Assembly (NCBI RefSeq): GCF_027158205.1
Contig: NZ_JAPVLU010000017.1
Coordinates: 1-64,000 of the forward strand
Origin: Streptomyces sp. H39-S7
Lineage (GTDB): Bacteria > Actinomycetota > Actinomycetes > Streptomycetales > Streptomycetaceae
DNA length: 64,000 nucleotides
Direction: 5' to 3'
Below the pieces are notes generated by a model. That model was not told where the DNA came from and did not search any database. It saw nothing but the letters and a program-made list of their open reading frames with translations. Below, piece by piece: positions 36,697 to 45,810 of this stretch (the stretch's first letter is position 1; the number at the start of each line of letters is the position of its first letter). The translations under genes were made by a program, and so were the position numbers.

Positions 36697-37959
36697 GTGA
36701 ACTCGACCAATCGCACCGTGGTCGTCACCGGTATCGGCGCAACCACACCGCTGGGTGGCGACAGCGCGTCGACCTGGGAAGGCCTGGTCGCCGGACGGTC
36801 CGGCATCAGCGCCCTGGAGCAGGACTGGGCCGCTGAGCTGCCCGTCCGCATCGCCGGTCAGATCGCCGTCGAACCCTCGGAGATCCTGCCGCGCCCGCTG
36901 CTGCGCAAGCTGGACCGCTCGGCGCAGTTCGCCGTGATCGCGGCCCGTGAGGCGTGGGCCGACGCCGGCTTCACCGCCAAGGCCGGCGAGGACTCCTCGA
37001 TCGACCCGGACCGGCTCGGCACCGTCGTCGCCTCCGGCATCGGCGGCGTCACGACGCTGCTGGGCCAGTACGACGTGCTCAAGGAGCAGGGCGTCCGCAA
37101 GGTATCCCCGCACACCGTTCCCATGCTCATGCCGAACAGCCCGTCCGCCAACGTCGGCCTCGAGGTCAACGCGCGGGCCGGCGTTCACTCGTTGGTGAGC
37201 GCGTGCGCCTCCGGCGCCGAGGCGGTCGGCTACGCCATCGAGATGATCCGCACCGGCCGCGCCGACGTGGTCGTCGCGGGCGGCACCGAGGCGGCCATCC
37301 ACCCGCTGCCGATCGTCGCCTTCGCCAACATGATGGCGATGTCGAAGAACAACGACGACCCACAGGGCGCTTCGCGCCCGTACGACAAGGGCCGTGACGG
37401 CTTCGTCCTCGGTGAGGGCGCGGGCGTCATCGTCCTGGAGTCGGCGGAGCACGCCGAGCGGCGCGGCGCCAAGGTCTACTGCGAGGCGCTGGGCCAGGGC
37501 CTGTCCGCGGACAGCCACCACATCGCCCAGCCCGAGCCGACCGGCCGCGGCATCTCCGCCGCGCTGGAGCACCTGATCGCCTCCACCGGTCTGGACACCT
37601 CCGAGATCGCGCACCTGAACGCGCACGCCACCTCGACCCCGCAGGGTGACGTCGCCGAGGTCAAGGCGCTCGCCAAGGTGCTGGGCCACGAGCTGGAGCA
37701 CATCGCGATCTCCGCCACGAAGTCGATGACCGGGCACCTGCTCGGCGGCGCGGGCGGCATCGAGTCCGTCGCCACCGTGCTCGCGCTCCACCACCGCCTC
37801 GCCCCGCCGACCATCAACATCACCGATCTGGACGACGAGGTCGACGCGAAGCTGGTCTCCACCGAGGCGAAGCCGCTGCCGGAGGGCCCGGTCATCGCCC
37901 TCAACAACTCGTTCGGCTTCGGCGGCCACAACGTCGTCCTGGCGTTCCGCACCGTCTGA
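36697..37959 (+). CDS. fabF: beta-ketoacyl-ACP synthase II FabF
   Basis: A 420-aa condensing enzyme that elongates acyl-ACP with malonyl-ACP. The triad is Cys170 (VSACASGAE), His310 (NAHATSTPQGD) and His347 (KSMTGHLLGG), with Lys342 conserved. GFVLGEGAGV and NNSFGFGGHN are further signatures. GTG at 36697 has GGAGAGA about 9 bp upstream. It is the last gene of the fab operon, followed by an inverted repeat (37975-38016). Confidence 0.96.
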   Translation: MNSTNRTVVVTGIGATTPLGGDSASTWEGLVAGRSGISALEQDWAAELPVRIAGQIAVEPSEILPRPLLRKLDRSAQFAVIAAREAWADAGFTAKAGEDSSIDPDRLGTVVASGIGGVTTLLGQYDVLKEQGVRKVSPHTVPMLMPNSPSANVGLEVNARAGVHSLVSACASGAEAVGYAIEMIRTGRADVVVAGGTEAAIHPLPIVAFANMMAMSKNNDDPQGASRPYDKGRDGFVLGEGAGVIVLESAEHAERRGAKVYCEALGQGLSADSHHIAQPEPTGRGISAALEHLIASTGLDTSEIAHLNAHATSTPQGDVAEVKALAKVLGHELEHIAISATKSMTGHLLGGAGGIESVATVLALHHRLAPPTINITDLDDEVDAKLVSTEAKPLPEGPVIALNNSFGFGGHNVVLAFRTV

Positions 37960-37974
37960 CGCACCCCGCGCCAC

Positions 37975-38016
37975 AACGGCCCGCTCCTCGGTTCGACGAC
38001 CGGGGGGCGGGCCGTT
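37975..38016. terminator. hairpin after fabF
   Basis: AACGGCCCGC (37975-37984) pairs with GCGGGCCGTT (38007-38016), with further GC-rich pairing inside. It lies between the stops of fabF and the convergent dehydrogenase gene and could serve both. Confidence 0.65.
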
Positions 38017-38041
38017 CGCGCGTGCCGGCCGGGCCCGGCCG

Positions 38042-38917
38042 TTACGTGTCGAAGCTCGCGAAGTACGTGGCCGCCATGTCCTCGCCGCCGTGGCCCAGGC
38101 CGGCCGCGCGGCTGAAGCGCTCCGCGCCGGCGGCGGCGATGTCCAGGCGCAGGCCGTGGGCCTCACCCGCGGCGACGATGAGGCGGGCGTCCTTGAGCGC
38201 GCCGTCGACCGTGAAGTTCGGTGCGAAGTCGCCGTTGAGGATCGCCTCGGACTTCAGGTGCAGGTAGGGCAGGTCGAGCGGGCCGCCGTCGAGCGCCTCG
38301 AAGAAGTGCTGCGGGTCCACGCCGAGGCCCCCGGCCAGCGCCATGGCCTCGGCAGCTCCGTTGGTGACGGCCAGGACCCAGCTGTTGAGAACGAGCTTGA
38401 TGCTGCTCGCCGTTCCCCGTCCGCCGTCGTCACCCAGCCACAGCGCCTTGCGCCCGACGGCGTCGAAGACCCGGTCGGCCACCGGCCGGGCGGCTTCGGG
38501 GCCGGCGGCCAGCACCGTCAACTGGCCCGCCTCCGCCGCCGACCGGGTGCCGAGCACCGGCGCGTCGACGAAGTGCGCGCCGCGTTCGCGGGCCAGCGCC
38601 GCCAGCGGTGCCAGGGCGTCCGGGCCGACGGTGCACATCTGGGTCCACACCACCCCCTCGCGCAGCCCGGGGGACGCCTCGCGCATCGTCCGCAGCACGG
38701 ACGGGCCGTCGAGCAGCATGGTGACGACGGCGTCCGCGCCGCGGACCGCCTCGACCACGTCGCCGGTCACGTGCACGCCGTCGGCGGCCAGCGGCTCGGC
38801 ACGGGCGAGGGTGCGGTTCCAGGCGCGCACGGCGAACCCGGCGCCGGCGAGGTTGCGCGCCATGCCCGCGCCCATGAGGCCGGTGCCGAGCACCGCTACG
38901 GAAAGTGTGTCGTCCAT
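38042..38917 (-). CDS. 3-hydroxyisobutyrate dehydrogenase-family oxidoreductase
   Basis: A 291-aa beta-hydroxyacid dehydrogenase. The N-terminal Rossmann fold has VAVLGTGLMGAGMARNLAGAG and the NADP-type AWNRT (about 32-36). TQMCTVGPDALAPLA replaces the usual substrate Ser-Thr motif, and FVDAPVLGTRSAAEAGQL and KLVLNSW (the catalytic Lys near 173) follow. The family reduces succinate semialdehyde, imines or hydroxyacids; the substrate is not predictable here. The gene is convergent with fabF. Confidence 0.88.
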   Translation of the reverse strand: MDDTLSVAVLGTGLMGAGMARNLAGAGFAVRAWNRTLARAEPLAADGVHVTGDVVEAVRGADAVVTMLLDGPSVLRTMREASPGLREGVVWTQMCTVGPDALAPLAALARERGAHFVDAPVLGTRSAAEAGQLTVLAAGPEAARPVADRVFDAVGRKALWLGDDGGRGTASSIKLVLNSWVLAVTNGAAEAMALAGGLGVDPQHFFEALDGGPLDLPYLHLKSEAILNGDFAPNFTVDGALKDARLIVAAGEAHGLRLDIAAAGAERFSRAAGLGHGGEDMAATYFASFDT

Positions 38918-38981
38918 ACCGGCACGTTAGTCCCCGCGACGGGACCCGCGGCAAGGGCGCGGGCAGCGGCGTGAGCGGACG

Positions 38982-39476
38982 TCAGACGACCTGGTGCAGC
39001 CAGCGCACCGGCGCGCCCTCGCCCGCGTAGCGGAACGGTTCGAGCTCGTCGTCCCACGGTTTGCCGAGCAGTCTGGCGACCTCGGTCTCCAGATCGGCCT
39101 CACCGGTACGGGCGCGCTGAAGCGCGGCGCGCAGCCGGTCCTCGGGGATGAGGATGTCGCCGTGCATGCCCGTGACGGCGTGGAAGATGCCGAGTTCGGG
39201 GGTGCAGCTGTATCTCTCCCCTTCGGCGGCCGCGCAGGGTTCGGCCGTGACTTCGAAGCGCAGCAGGTGCCAGCCGCGCAGGGCGGACGCGAGCTTCGAG
39301 GCCGTGCCGGGCTCCCCCTGCCAGGAGAACTCGGCCCGCCAGGTGCCCGGTGAGACGGGCTGGCGGATCCAGTCGAGGCTTACGCGCACGCCGAGGACGC
39401 CCGCGACGGCCCATTCGACGTGCGGGCACAGCGCGCGCGGTGCGGAGTGAACGTACAGAACTCCACGTGTCGTCAC
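38982..39476 (-). CDS. DUF3145 family protein
   Basis: A 164-aa protein of the actinobacterial DUF3145 family, starting MTTRGVLYVHSAPRALCPHVEWA, with WRAEFSWQG, LRFEVTAEP, GIFHAVTGMHGDI and LEPFRYAGEGAPVRWLHQVV at the end. No catalytic motif or membrane segment is visible and the function is unknown. It lies 64 bp upstream of the dehydrogenase gene on the same strand, so the two may be co-transcribed. The 257-bp spacer upstream is AT-rich. Confidence 0.85.
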   Translation of the reverse strand: MTTRGVLYVHSAPRALCPHVEWAVAGVLGVRVSLDWIRQPVSPGTWRAEFSWQGEPGTASKLASALRGWHLLRFEVTAEPCAAAEGERYSCTPELGIFHAVTGMHGDILIPEDRLRAALQRARTGEADLETEVARLLGKPWDDELEPFRYAGEGAPVRWLHQVV

Positions 39477-39733
39477 CGGTACCTCCAGTGTGGGACGAGG
39501 TTCGCCTTCCCCAGCGGCCTCACGCCCGAACCGGCTGCTTCCGGGGCAACATTAGATATTCTGCACCATTGATAACAAACAGGACAAGAGTGAACTTCTG
39601 CCAACTGGGCCTATGTAAACCTCCCACGATTCTCCCGGCTGTCAGGGAAAAGCTACCCTGCGGCGTCTCTACAGGAGTGACGTACCGTCGGGCTCGAACC
39701 AGATGTCACCCACTCGTCGGAGGGGATCACCGG

Positions 39734-40612
39734 ATGCGACCGTTCCTGCGCGGCTGCCTGGCCGCTGCCGCCGCCTCCCTGTTGCTGGCCGGATGCTCGG
39801 GCGAGGGGGCGGCGCCGCACCCGGGCCCGTCCGCCTCCGCGAGCCGCGCACCCGCTCCCACGCCGACCCGCACGTGGAACGCGCACCCGGCCTCGATCGC
39901 CGCGCTGGGTGATTCCATCACCCGCGGTTTCGACGCCTGTTCCCTGCTGAAGGACTGCCCCGAGGTCTCCTGGGTCACCGGCACCCGCGCCCAAGTGGAC
40001 AGCATCGCCGGGCGGGTGCTGGCCGCCGCCGGCGCCGCCAACAGCTGGAACCTCGCCGAGAGCGGCGCCCGGATGTCGGACCTGCCCGGCCAGGTGGCGG
40101 CCGCCGCCGCGAAGAAGCCGTCGCTGGTGACGGTCCTGATGGGCTCCAACGACGCCTGCCGGGACTCCGTCGACGACATGACGCCGGTGGCCGACTTCCG
40201 CGCCGACTTCACCCGGGCGATGGCCGGACTGCACACCGCGCTGCCGAAGTCGCAGGTGTTCGTGGCGAGCATCCCCGACCTCAAGCGGCTCTGGGAGGTG
40301 GGCAAGGAGAACCCGCTGGGCAAGCAGATCTGGAAGCTCGGCATCTGCCCCTCGATGCTGCGCGACCCGGACTCGGTGAGCCGGAGCGCGCAGACCCGGC
40401 GGGACGCGGTCCGGACGCGGGTGGTGGCGTACAACCGGGTCCTCAGGGAGGTCTGCGCGAAGTACGAGCACTGCCGCCACGACAGCGGAGCGGTCTTCGA
40501 CTACCGCTTCACGTCGAACGAGTTGAGCAGCTGGGACTGGTTCCACCCCAACGCCCAGGGCCAGGCGCAGCTCGCCCGGATCCTCTACGCCGCGGCTTTC
40601 ACCAAGCCTTAG
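39734..40612 (+). CDS. SGNH/GDSL-family lipoprotein hydrolase
   Basis: A 292-aa lipoprotein with lipobox LLAGC (Cys21), a Ser/Pro/Thr-rich linker (about 30-48) and an SGNH hydrolase domain. Block I is ALGDSITRG (Ser61), the Gly block is ESGAR, the Asn block is MGSNDACRD, and DWFHPN carries the catalytic Asp and His. Six Cys residues could form the three disulfides seen in Streptomyces SGNH lipases. It would act outside the membrane on an ester of lipid or glycan. GGAGGGG stands 8 bp before the ATG. Confidence 0.88.
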   Translation: MRPFLRGCLAAAAASLLLAGCSGEGAAPHPGPSASASRAPAPTPTRTWNAHPASIAALGDSITRGFDACSLLKDCPEVSWVTGTRAQVDSIAGRVLAAAGAANSWNLAESGARMSDLPGQVAAAAAKKPSLVTVLMGSNDACRDSVDDMTPVADFRADFTRAMAGLHTALPKSQVFVASIPDLKRLWEVGKENPLGKQIWKLGICPSMLRDPDSVSRSAQTRRDAVRTRVVAYNRVLREVCAKYEHCRHDSGAVFDYRFTSNELSSWDWFHPNAQGQAQLARILYAAAFTKP

Positions 40613-40649
40613 GAAACGGCTCCAACTCCCCCTGGAATCAACGTTTCCT
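40611..40649. repeat. inverted repeat between SGNH hydrolase and MFS genes
   Basis: AGGAAACG (40611-40618) and CGTTTCCT (40642-40649) form an 8-bp inverted repeat that begins on the hydrolase stop codon and precedes the MFS start by 43 bp. It may be a weak terminator or an operator for the transporter. Confidence 0.4.
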
Positions 40650-40691
40650 TGCGGACAGAAGCTGACCGCAAGGGTCCGTAACGTACTGCTC

Positions 40692-42191
40692 ATGGACACG
40701 AAGAACGCACTTCACCGGTACCGCTGGCTCGGGTACACCGCCGTCCTCGCGGCGAGCGTCATGGACCTGCTGGACTCGACCGTCGCCAATGTGGCGGCGC
40801 CCGCGATCCGCACCGGACTCGGCGGCTCGTACGCCGACCTCCAGTGGATCGCGGCGGGCTACACCCTCGCCATGGCGGTCGCGCTGCTCACCGGCGGGCG
40901 GCTGGGCGACATGTACGGGCGCAAGCGGGTCCTGCTGGCCGGGATCGCCGGGTTCACGCTCACCTCCATGCTGTGCGCGACAGCGCAGTCCCCGGAGATG
41001 CTGATCGTGGCGCGGATCGCGCAGGGGGTGTGCGGCGCGGTGATGCTGCCGCAGGGCTTCGGGTTGACCCGGGACCTGTTCCCCGCCGCCGAGATGAAGA
41101 AGGCGTGGGGCATCTTCGGCCCGCTGATGGGACTGTCCGCGGTGATGGGACCGATCATCGCCGGCGTGCTGATCCACGCGGACCTCTTCGGCACCGGCTG
41201 GCGCATGATCTTCGGCATCAACCTGCCGATCGGCGCGTTCGCGTTCGTGATGGGCTGGAAGTACCTGCCGGACGACGCAGTTCCGACCGCCCGCGGTGCG
41301 CGGCTCGACCTCCCCGGGGTGCTGCTCGCCGGAGCCGGCGCCTTCCTGCTGGTCTTCCCCCTGGTGCAGGGCCGTGAACTGGGCTGGCCCACCTGGGTGC
41401 TGGTGATGCTCGTCGCCTCGCTGCCGGTGCTGGCCGTCTTCGCCCGCTACCAGGTGGTGCGCAAGCGCTCCGGCCGCACGCCGCTGGTGGAGCCGAGCGT
41501 CTTCCGCAAGCGGGCCTACGTCTCCGGGGTCGCGTTCGCCATCGCCTTCACCGCGTCCATGGGCGGCATGATCCTGACCCTCGGCATCTTCCTGCAACTC
41601 GGCCTCGGCTACACGGCCCTGCACTCCAGCCTGACCACGGCGCCCTGGGCGCTGGGCGCGCTCTTCGGCTCCGCGTTCGGCGGCATCATGATGGCCCGGC
41701 TCGGCCGCCGCATCCTGCACCTCGGCCTGCTCCTGATGGGCGGCGGACTGCTCGCCCTCTACGGCGTCTTCCAGTGGGCCGGCGCGGACATCACGGACTG
41801 GGACTTCGCCGCTCCGCTGCTGGTCGGCGGCGCCGGGATGGGCATGATCTTCGTCCCGCTCTTCGACATCATCCTCAACGGCGTCGACGGCCACGAGATC
41901 GGCTCCGCCTCCGGCACCCTGCAGGCGCTGCAACAGCTCGGCATGACGCTCGGCTTCGCCGTGCTCGGCACCGTCTTCTTCAACATCCTCAGCGACGCCC
42001 GGCCGGGTCCCGCCGGGCACATCGACGCCGCGCTGGACGCCGCGGGGACGACCGCGCTGTGCACGGTGGGCCTGATCGCGCTGGCCTTCGCGCTCGGCTT
42101 CTTCCTGCCGAGGACGGTCCGCTCCGCGGAGGAGGACGGCGCGGCGCCGGAGGAGGACGCGACGGCCGTCCGCGAGCTCGCGCTCGTCTGA
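40692..42191 (+). CDS. MFS transporter, DHA2 (EmrB/QacA) family
   Basis: A 499-aa drug:proton antiporter-type protein with 14 predicted helices. Motif D1 is LLDSTVANVAAPAI in helix 1, motif A is GGRLGDMYGRKRVL (about 75-88), and GPIIAGVLI is in helix 5 (motif C-like). An acidic tail of about 25 residues follows. It presumably exports hydrophobic compounds or antibiotics; the substrate is unknown. No TetR gene is directly adjacent, but the inverted repeat at 40611-40649 is a candidate control site. A strong hairpin follows the stop. Confidence 0.92.
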   Translation: MDTKNALHRYRWLGYTAVLAASVMDLLDSTVANVAAPAIRTGLGGSYADLQWIAAGYTLAMAVALLTGGRLGDMYGRKRVLLAGIAGFTLTSMLCATAQSPEMLIVARIAQGVCGAVMLPQGFGLTRDLFPAAEMKKAWGIFGPLMGLSAVMGPIIAGVLIHADLFGTGWRMIFGINLPIGAFAFVMGWKYLPDDAVPTARGARLDLPGVLLAGAGAFLLVFPLVQGRELGWPTWVLVMLVASLPVLAVFARYQVVRKRSGRTPLVEPSVFRKRAYVSGVAFAIAFTASMGGMILTLGIFLQLGLGYTALHSSLTTAPWALGALFGSAFGGIMMARLGRRILHLGLLLMGGGLLALYGVFQWAGADITDWDFAAPLLVGGAGMGMIFVPLFDIILNGVDGHEIGSASGTLQALQQLGMTLGFAVLGTVFFNILSDARPGPAGHIDAALDAAGTTALCTVGLIALAFALGFFLPRTVRSAEEDGAAPEEDATAVRELALV

Positions 42192-42206
42192 ACGACCGTG
42201 TCCTCA

Positions 42207-42245
42207 CGTGCCGGGCGGGCTGGAACCTCCAGCCCGCCCGGCACG
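42207..42245. terminator. hairpin between MFS and EI24 genes
   Basis: A perfect 18-bp stem (42207-42224 with 42228-42245) with loop ACC lies between the stops of two convergent genes. It should act in both directions. Confidence 0.85.
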
Positions 42246-42254
42246 CACGGCTGT

Positions 42255-43076
42255 CTAGGAGGTCGGAAGGGTTCCCGCCGCACCCGTCGCATCATCTTCG
42301 TTCTCGTCGATTTCCTCGTCGGGTTCCGGACCGGGGTCCGGTACCGGGACGAGTTCACGCACCAGCAGCGTCGCGCCCGCGACGGCGCCCGGCATCGCGA
42401 AGACGGCGACGACCGGCACCAGGAACAGCAGGACCACCGGCACGCCGAATCCCAGGGCCAGCGGGAGCCGGCCGCGCAGCAGCCGCAGCCGGGTCCGCAG
42501 CGGGATCGAACGGCGCTGCATGGCCACCGAGGTCAGCTCGGCGGTGAGGAAGAAGCCGGAGACGCAGAAGCCCACGACCGGGACGACGGTCTGGCCGACG
42601 ACCGGGATGAAACCGCAGGCGAAGAGCACCAACCCGAAGGCCACCACCCGCACCAGGACGGAGAGGCTGTCCCGGATCGAGGTCAGGATCTCGCGCCAGA
42701 GCGGGATGTCGGGCTTGGGCGGGGCGCCGCCTTCCATCTCCTCGATGCGTTCCGACAGCGACTCGTAGAACGGGTCACCGATCAGCAGCGCCACGGCGGT
42801 GAAGGAGATCATCGCCAGCAGCAGCCCGCCACAGAAGACGATCGCGGTCAGCGTCCCGCGCAGCAGCGTCCGGAAGGAGCCGTTCCAGTCGTCCGCGAAC
42901 GGCGTCGCCCACGCCGACAGGTCGTCCGCCCAGTAGCCGAGGGCGACGAGCGCGGCGATGTAGAGGACCAGGGCGATCAGGCCGGGCAGCAGCCCGAATC
43001 CCCACCACCTCCGGTGCCGCGCCACCCAGCGCTGGCCTTCGAGGAAGTACTTCACGCCGGTCGTGAGATCACGCAT
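42255..43076 (-). CDS. EI24/CysZ-like membrane protein
   Basis: A 273-aa protein of the EI24 domain family (Etoposide-induced 2.4/CysZ). It has about five helices: near 28-50, 75-100, 145-165, 170-185 and 210-240. GDPFYESLSERIEE (about 100-113) and VPVVGQTV between helices are typical. The acidic C-terminus (DPGPEPDEEIDENEDD) is cytoplasmic. CysZ proteins move sulfate, but actinobacterial members are uncharacterised. ATG at 43076 is favoured because AAGGTG lies 6 bp upstream; GTG at 43085 is the alternative. Confidence 0.8.
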   Translation of the reverse strand: MRDLTTGVKYFLEGQRWVARHRRWWGFGLLPGLIALVLYIAALVALGYWADDLSAWATPFADDWNGSFRTLLRGTLTAIVFCGGLLLAMISFTAVALLIGDPFYESLSERIEEMEGGAPPKPDIPLWREILTSIRDSLSVLVRVVAFGLVLFACGFIPVVGQTVVPVVGFCVSGFFLTAELTSVAMQRRSIPLRTRLRLLRGRLPLALGFGVPVVLLFLVPVVAVFAMPGAVAGATLLVRELVPVPDPGPEPDEEIDENEDDATGAAGTLPTS

Positions 43077-43110
43077 GGGCGTCACCTTAACGACTCGGCC
43101 GGACGGGGTG

Positions 43111-43144
43111 CGGGGGCGGGGCGCGTCAGGGCGCCCCGCCCCCG
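43111..43144 (-). terminator. hairpin downstream of GH3 gene
   Basis: A 14-bp GC stem (43111-43124 with 43131-43144) lies 33 bp after the GH3 stop on the minus strand and before the EI24 gene. Confidence 0.7.
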
Positions 43145-43177
43145 GTCAGGGGGTTCCCGTCCCGTTCAGCTCAGGCG

Positions 43178-45664
43178 TCACGGGAGGTCGAGCGGGGCGC
43201 TCACCCGGAGGTCGGCGACCGAGCGGCCGGCCTCGATCCCGTAGTGGCCGGGGACCAGCAGCCAGTCGCCGGCCGCCTCGTCCCACACCTCGGCGGCCCT
43301 GCGCGGGAGTTCGACGACGGCCTCGACGCTCTCCCCCGGTCCCGCCTGGACCGTGGCGAAGCCGGCCAGCCATCGGGCGGGCCGCTCGACGGCGTCGGAG
43401 GCGGGCGCGAGATAGACCTGGACGACTTCCCGTCCGGCGCGCGAGCCGGTGTTGCGGACGCGGACGGTGAGCGTGCCCAGCGCGTCGCCCTCGCCCTCAC
43501 CGCGCTCGAACCCGGCCGATTCGTAGGCCCAGTCGGTGTATCCGAGGCCGTGGCCGAAGGCGTACGCGGGGGTGGCGCCGGCCTTGTCCCAGGCGCGGTA
43601 GCCGATGAAGACGCCCTCGTCGTAGGAGAGCGTGCCGTCCTGCGGGGTGACCTGGGTGACGGGCACGTCCGCCAGGGCGACCGGCCAGGTGGTCGGCAGC
43701 CGCCCGCCCGGCTCCTCGTCGCCGAGCAGGACGTCGGCGAGCGCGGCGCCCGCCTCCTGGCCGGGGACCCAGCCGAGCAGCACCGCGGCGACGTCCTCGC
43801 GCCACGGCATCTCCACCGGGGAGCCGGAGTTCACGATGACGACGGTGCGCGGGTTCACGGCGGCGACCCGGGCGACGAGTTCGTCCTGGCGGCCGGGCAG
43901 CCGCAGATCGGTGCGGTCGAAGCCCTCGCTCTCGACACGCTCGGTCGTCGCGACCACCACGATCGCCGTGTCGGCCGCCGCGGCCGCCGCGACGGCCTCC
44001 TCGATCAACTGGCCGGGGTCGCGCGCCGGTTCGCCGTGCACGAGGGAGAAGCCGATCGCCTGGATCGGGGCGTCGGCGAACTTCGCGACGGTGTAGGTGA
44101 GGCTGACCTCGACGGTCCGGCCTTCGTCGAGTTCCACCGTGCCGCGCGGCACCGGGGAGCCGAAGAACGCCTCGAACGGGTCGGCGTGGTCGGCGGACTG
44201 CTCGCCGTCGAAGAGCACGGTCCCGGCGACGACCAGCCGGAAGCCGCCCAGACCGCGGGTGCCGAAGGCGTGCGCGCCGCTCTCGCGGGGGGTGAAGGTA
44301 CCGGTGGCCTCGACGGTGGTGACCGCGTCGTAGCTGACGCCCTCCGGCAGGTCGCCGAGCCACTGCACCATGCCGTTGGGCATCCGCTCGGAGCCGAGCT
44401 CACGGCCCTCGGCGTCGCGGGCGACCGCGCGCAGGGTGAAGCCCTGGCCGGCGACGGAGAGTTCGTCGCTGGGGTCGGCGCCGACCGCGTAGCTGAGCGC
44501 GCAGCCCTCGGGCAGCGCGGCGCGCAGGCCGTCGAGCGGGGAGACGACGTGGTCGGGGAAGACCTGCGCGGAGCCGCCGCCGAGCACCCGGGCGTCGCGG
44601 GCCGCGGCGCCGATCAGGGCGATGGAGCGGACGGCCGAGGCGTCGACGGGCAGGGCGCGGCCGCCGCCTGCGACGGTCTCGTTGCGCACCAGGACGAAGG
44701 CGCGGCGGGCGAGCTCGCGGGCCAGCGCGTCGCCGTCGATCCCGGCCGGGCGGTCCGCGGCCGCGACGGCGGCCGGGACGCCCTCCAGGATGCCGACGCG
44801 GGCGGCGAGCCGCAGCACGTTGCGGACGGCCTCGTCCACCACGGCCTCCTCGACGCGGCCGTCGCGGACGGCGGCGGCCAGCGCCTCGCCGTAGACGGTC
44901 CGCGGGCCGGGCATCGCCACGTCCATGCCGCCGTTGATGGTGCCGACGGTGTCGCGGGCCGCCATCCAGTCGGAGACGACGCAGCCGTCGAAGCCCCACT
45001 CACCGCGCAGCACCGCGTTCTGCAGGTACTGGTGCTCGCTCATCGTGGTGCCGTTGACGCGGTTGTAGGCGCACATGATGCCCCACGGGTGGGCGTTCTT
45101 GACGATGGCCTCGAACGGCGCCAGGTACAGCTCGCGCAGCGCCCGTGCACCGATCACGTTGTCGACGGTGAAGCGCTCGGTCTCGGCGTCGTTGCCCACG
45201 AAGTGCTTGACCGTGGTGGCGACGCCGCCGGCCTGGACGCCCGCCACGTAGCCGGTGCCGATCGCCCCGGTGAGGTACGGGTCCTCGGAGTACGCCTCGA
45301 AGTGCCGTCCGCCCAGCGGGGAGCGGTGCAGGTTCACCGTGGGCGCCAGCAGTACGTGCACGCCCTTGCGGCGGGCCTCCTGGGCGAGCAGGTTGCCGGC
45401 CCTGCGGGCCAGCTCCGGGTCCCAGGTCGCGGCGAGCGCGGTCGGGCTGGGCAGCGCGACCGACGGGTCGTCGGCGCTCCACCGCACCCCGCGCACGCCG
45501 ATCGGCCCGTCCGACATCACCAGCGAGCCGAGGCCGATCTCCGGCAGCGCGGGCAGCGTCCACATGTCCTGTCCGGACAGCAGCCGCGCCTTGGCGTCCG
45601 GATCCAGCTTGCCCAGCGCGGTCTCCACCGCGTCCTCGATGGCCGTGCGCCCGGTCTCCGTCAT
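43178..45664 (-). CDS. GH3 beta-glycosidase with PA14 insertion
   Basis: An 828-aa cytoplasmic glycosidase. The TIM barrel has KHFVGNDAE and the nucleophile Asp232 in VVSDWMAARD. An alpha/beta sandwich follows (GGGSAQVFPDHV), with a PA14 sugar-binding insert (about 395-535, GAHAFGTRGLGGFRLVV). The C-terminal fibronectin-like domain ends near 820. It is probably a beta-glucosidase acting on imported oligosaccharides, as there is no signal peptide. The divergent TetR gene and the dyad at 45716-45735 suggest local repression. ATG at 45664 is preceded by AAGGAG. Confidence 0.9.
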   Translation of the reverse strand: MTETGRTAIEDAVETALGKLDPDAKARLLSGQDMWTLPALPEIGLGSLVMSDGPIGVRGVRWSADDPSVALPSPTALAATWDPELARRAGNLLAQEARRKGVHVLLAPTVNLHRSPLGGRHFEAYSEDPYLTGAIGTGYVAGVQAGGVATTVKHFVGNDAETERFTVDNVIGARALRELYLAPFEAIVKNAHPWGIMCAYNRVNGTTMSEHQYLQNAVLRGEWGFDGCVVSDWMAARDTVGTINGGMDVAMPGPRTVYGEALAAAVRDGRVEEAVVDEAVRNVLRLAARVGILEGVPAAVAAADRPAGIDGDALARELARRAFVLVRNETVAGGGRALPVDASAVRSIALIGAAARDARVLGGGSAQVFPDHVVSPLDGLRAALPEGCALSYAVGADPSDELSVAGQGFTLRAVARDAEGRELGSERMPNGMVQWLGDLPEGVSYDAVTTVEATGTFTPRESGAHAFGTRGLGGFRLVVAGTVLFDGEQSADHADPFEAFFGSPVPRGTVELDEGRTVEVSLTYTVAKFADAPIQAIGFSLVHGEPARDPGQLIEEAVAAAAAADTAIVVVATTERVESEGFDRTDLRLPGRQDELVARVAAVNPRTVVIVNSGSPVEMPWREDVAAVLLGWVPGQEAGAALADVLLGDEEPGGRLPTTWPVALADVPVTQVTPQDGTLSYDEGVFIGYRAWDKAGATPAYAFGHGLGYTDWAYESAGFERGEGEGDALGTLTVRVRNTGSRAGREVVQVYLAPASDAVERPARWLAGFATVQAGPGESVEAVVELPRRAAEVWDEAAGDWLLVPGHYGIEAGRSVADLRVSAPLDLP

Positions 45665-45715
45665 CGTCTGCTCCTTGTCGTCCCTCGGTGTCGTCCCGCG
45701 CCCATCCTCGCGCCA

Positions 45716-45735
45716 CCTACCTGTAGATCGGTAGG
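45716..45735. promoter_or_regulatory. candidate TetR operator between GH3 and tetR genes
   Basis: CCTACC-N8-GGTAGG is a perfect 6-bp inverted repeat in the 146-bp divergent spacer, next to an unusually AT-rich stretch (about 45738-45765, with GTATAC) that should hold the promoters. The size and placement fit a TetR dimer site. Confidence 0.55.
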
Positions 45736-45810
45736 GTAAGTTATGTATACGTTATCTAAATCTTCCGATGGCCGGTTCGATTAGGCTCACGGCCGAACGA
45801 AGGGGGCACG

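Noticed and set aside
39640..39680. An ECF sigma-type promoter before the SGNH lipoprotein
   Set aside because: GGAAA and CGTC elements occur, but at a spacing of about 14 bp instead of 16-17.
43244..45739. An 831-aa open frame antisense to the GH3 glycosidase
   Set aside because: Same shadow effect. GH3 motifs are on the minus strand.
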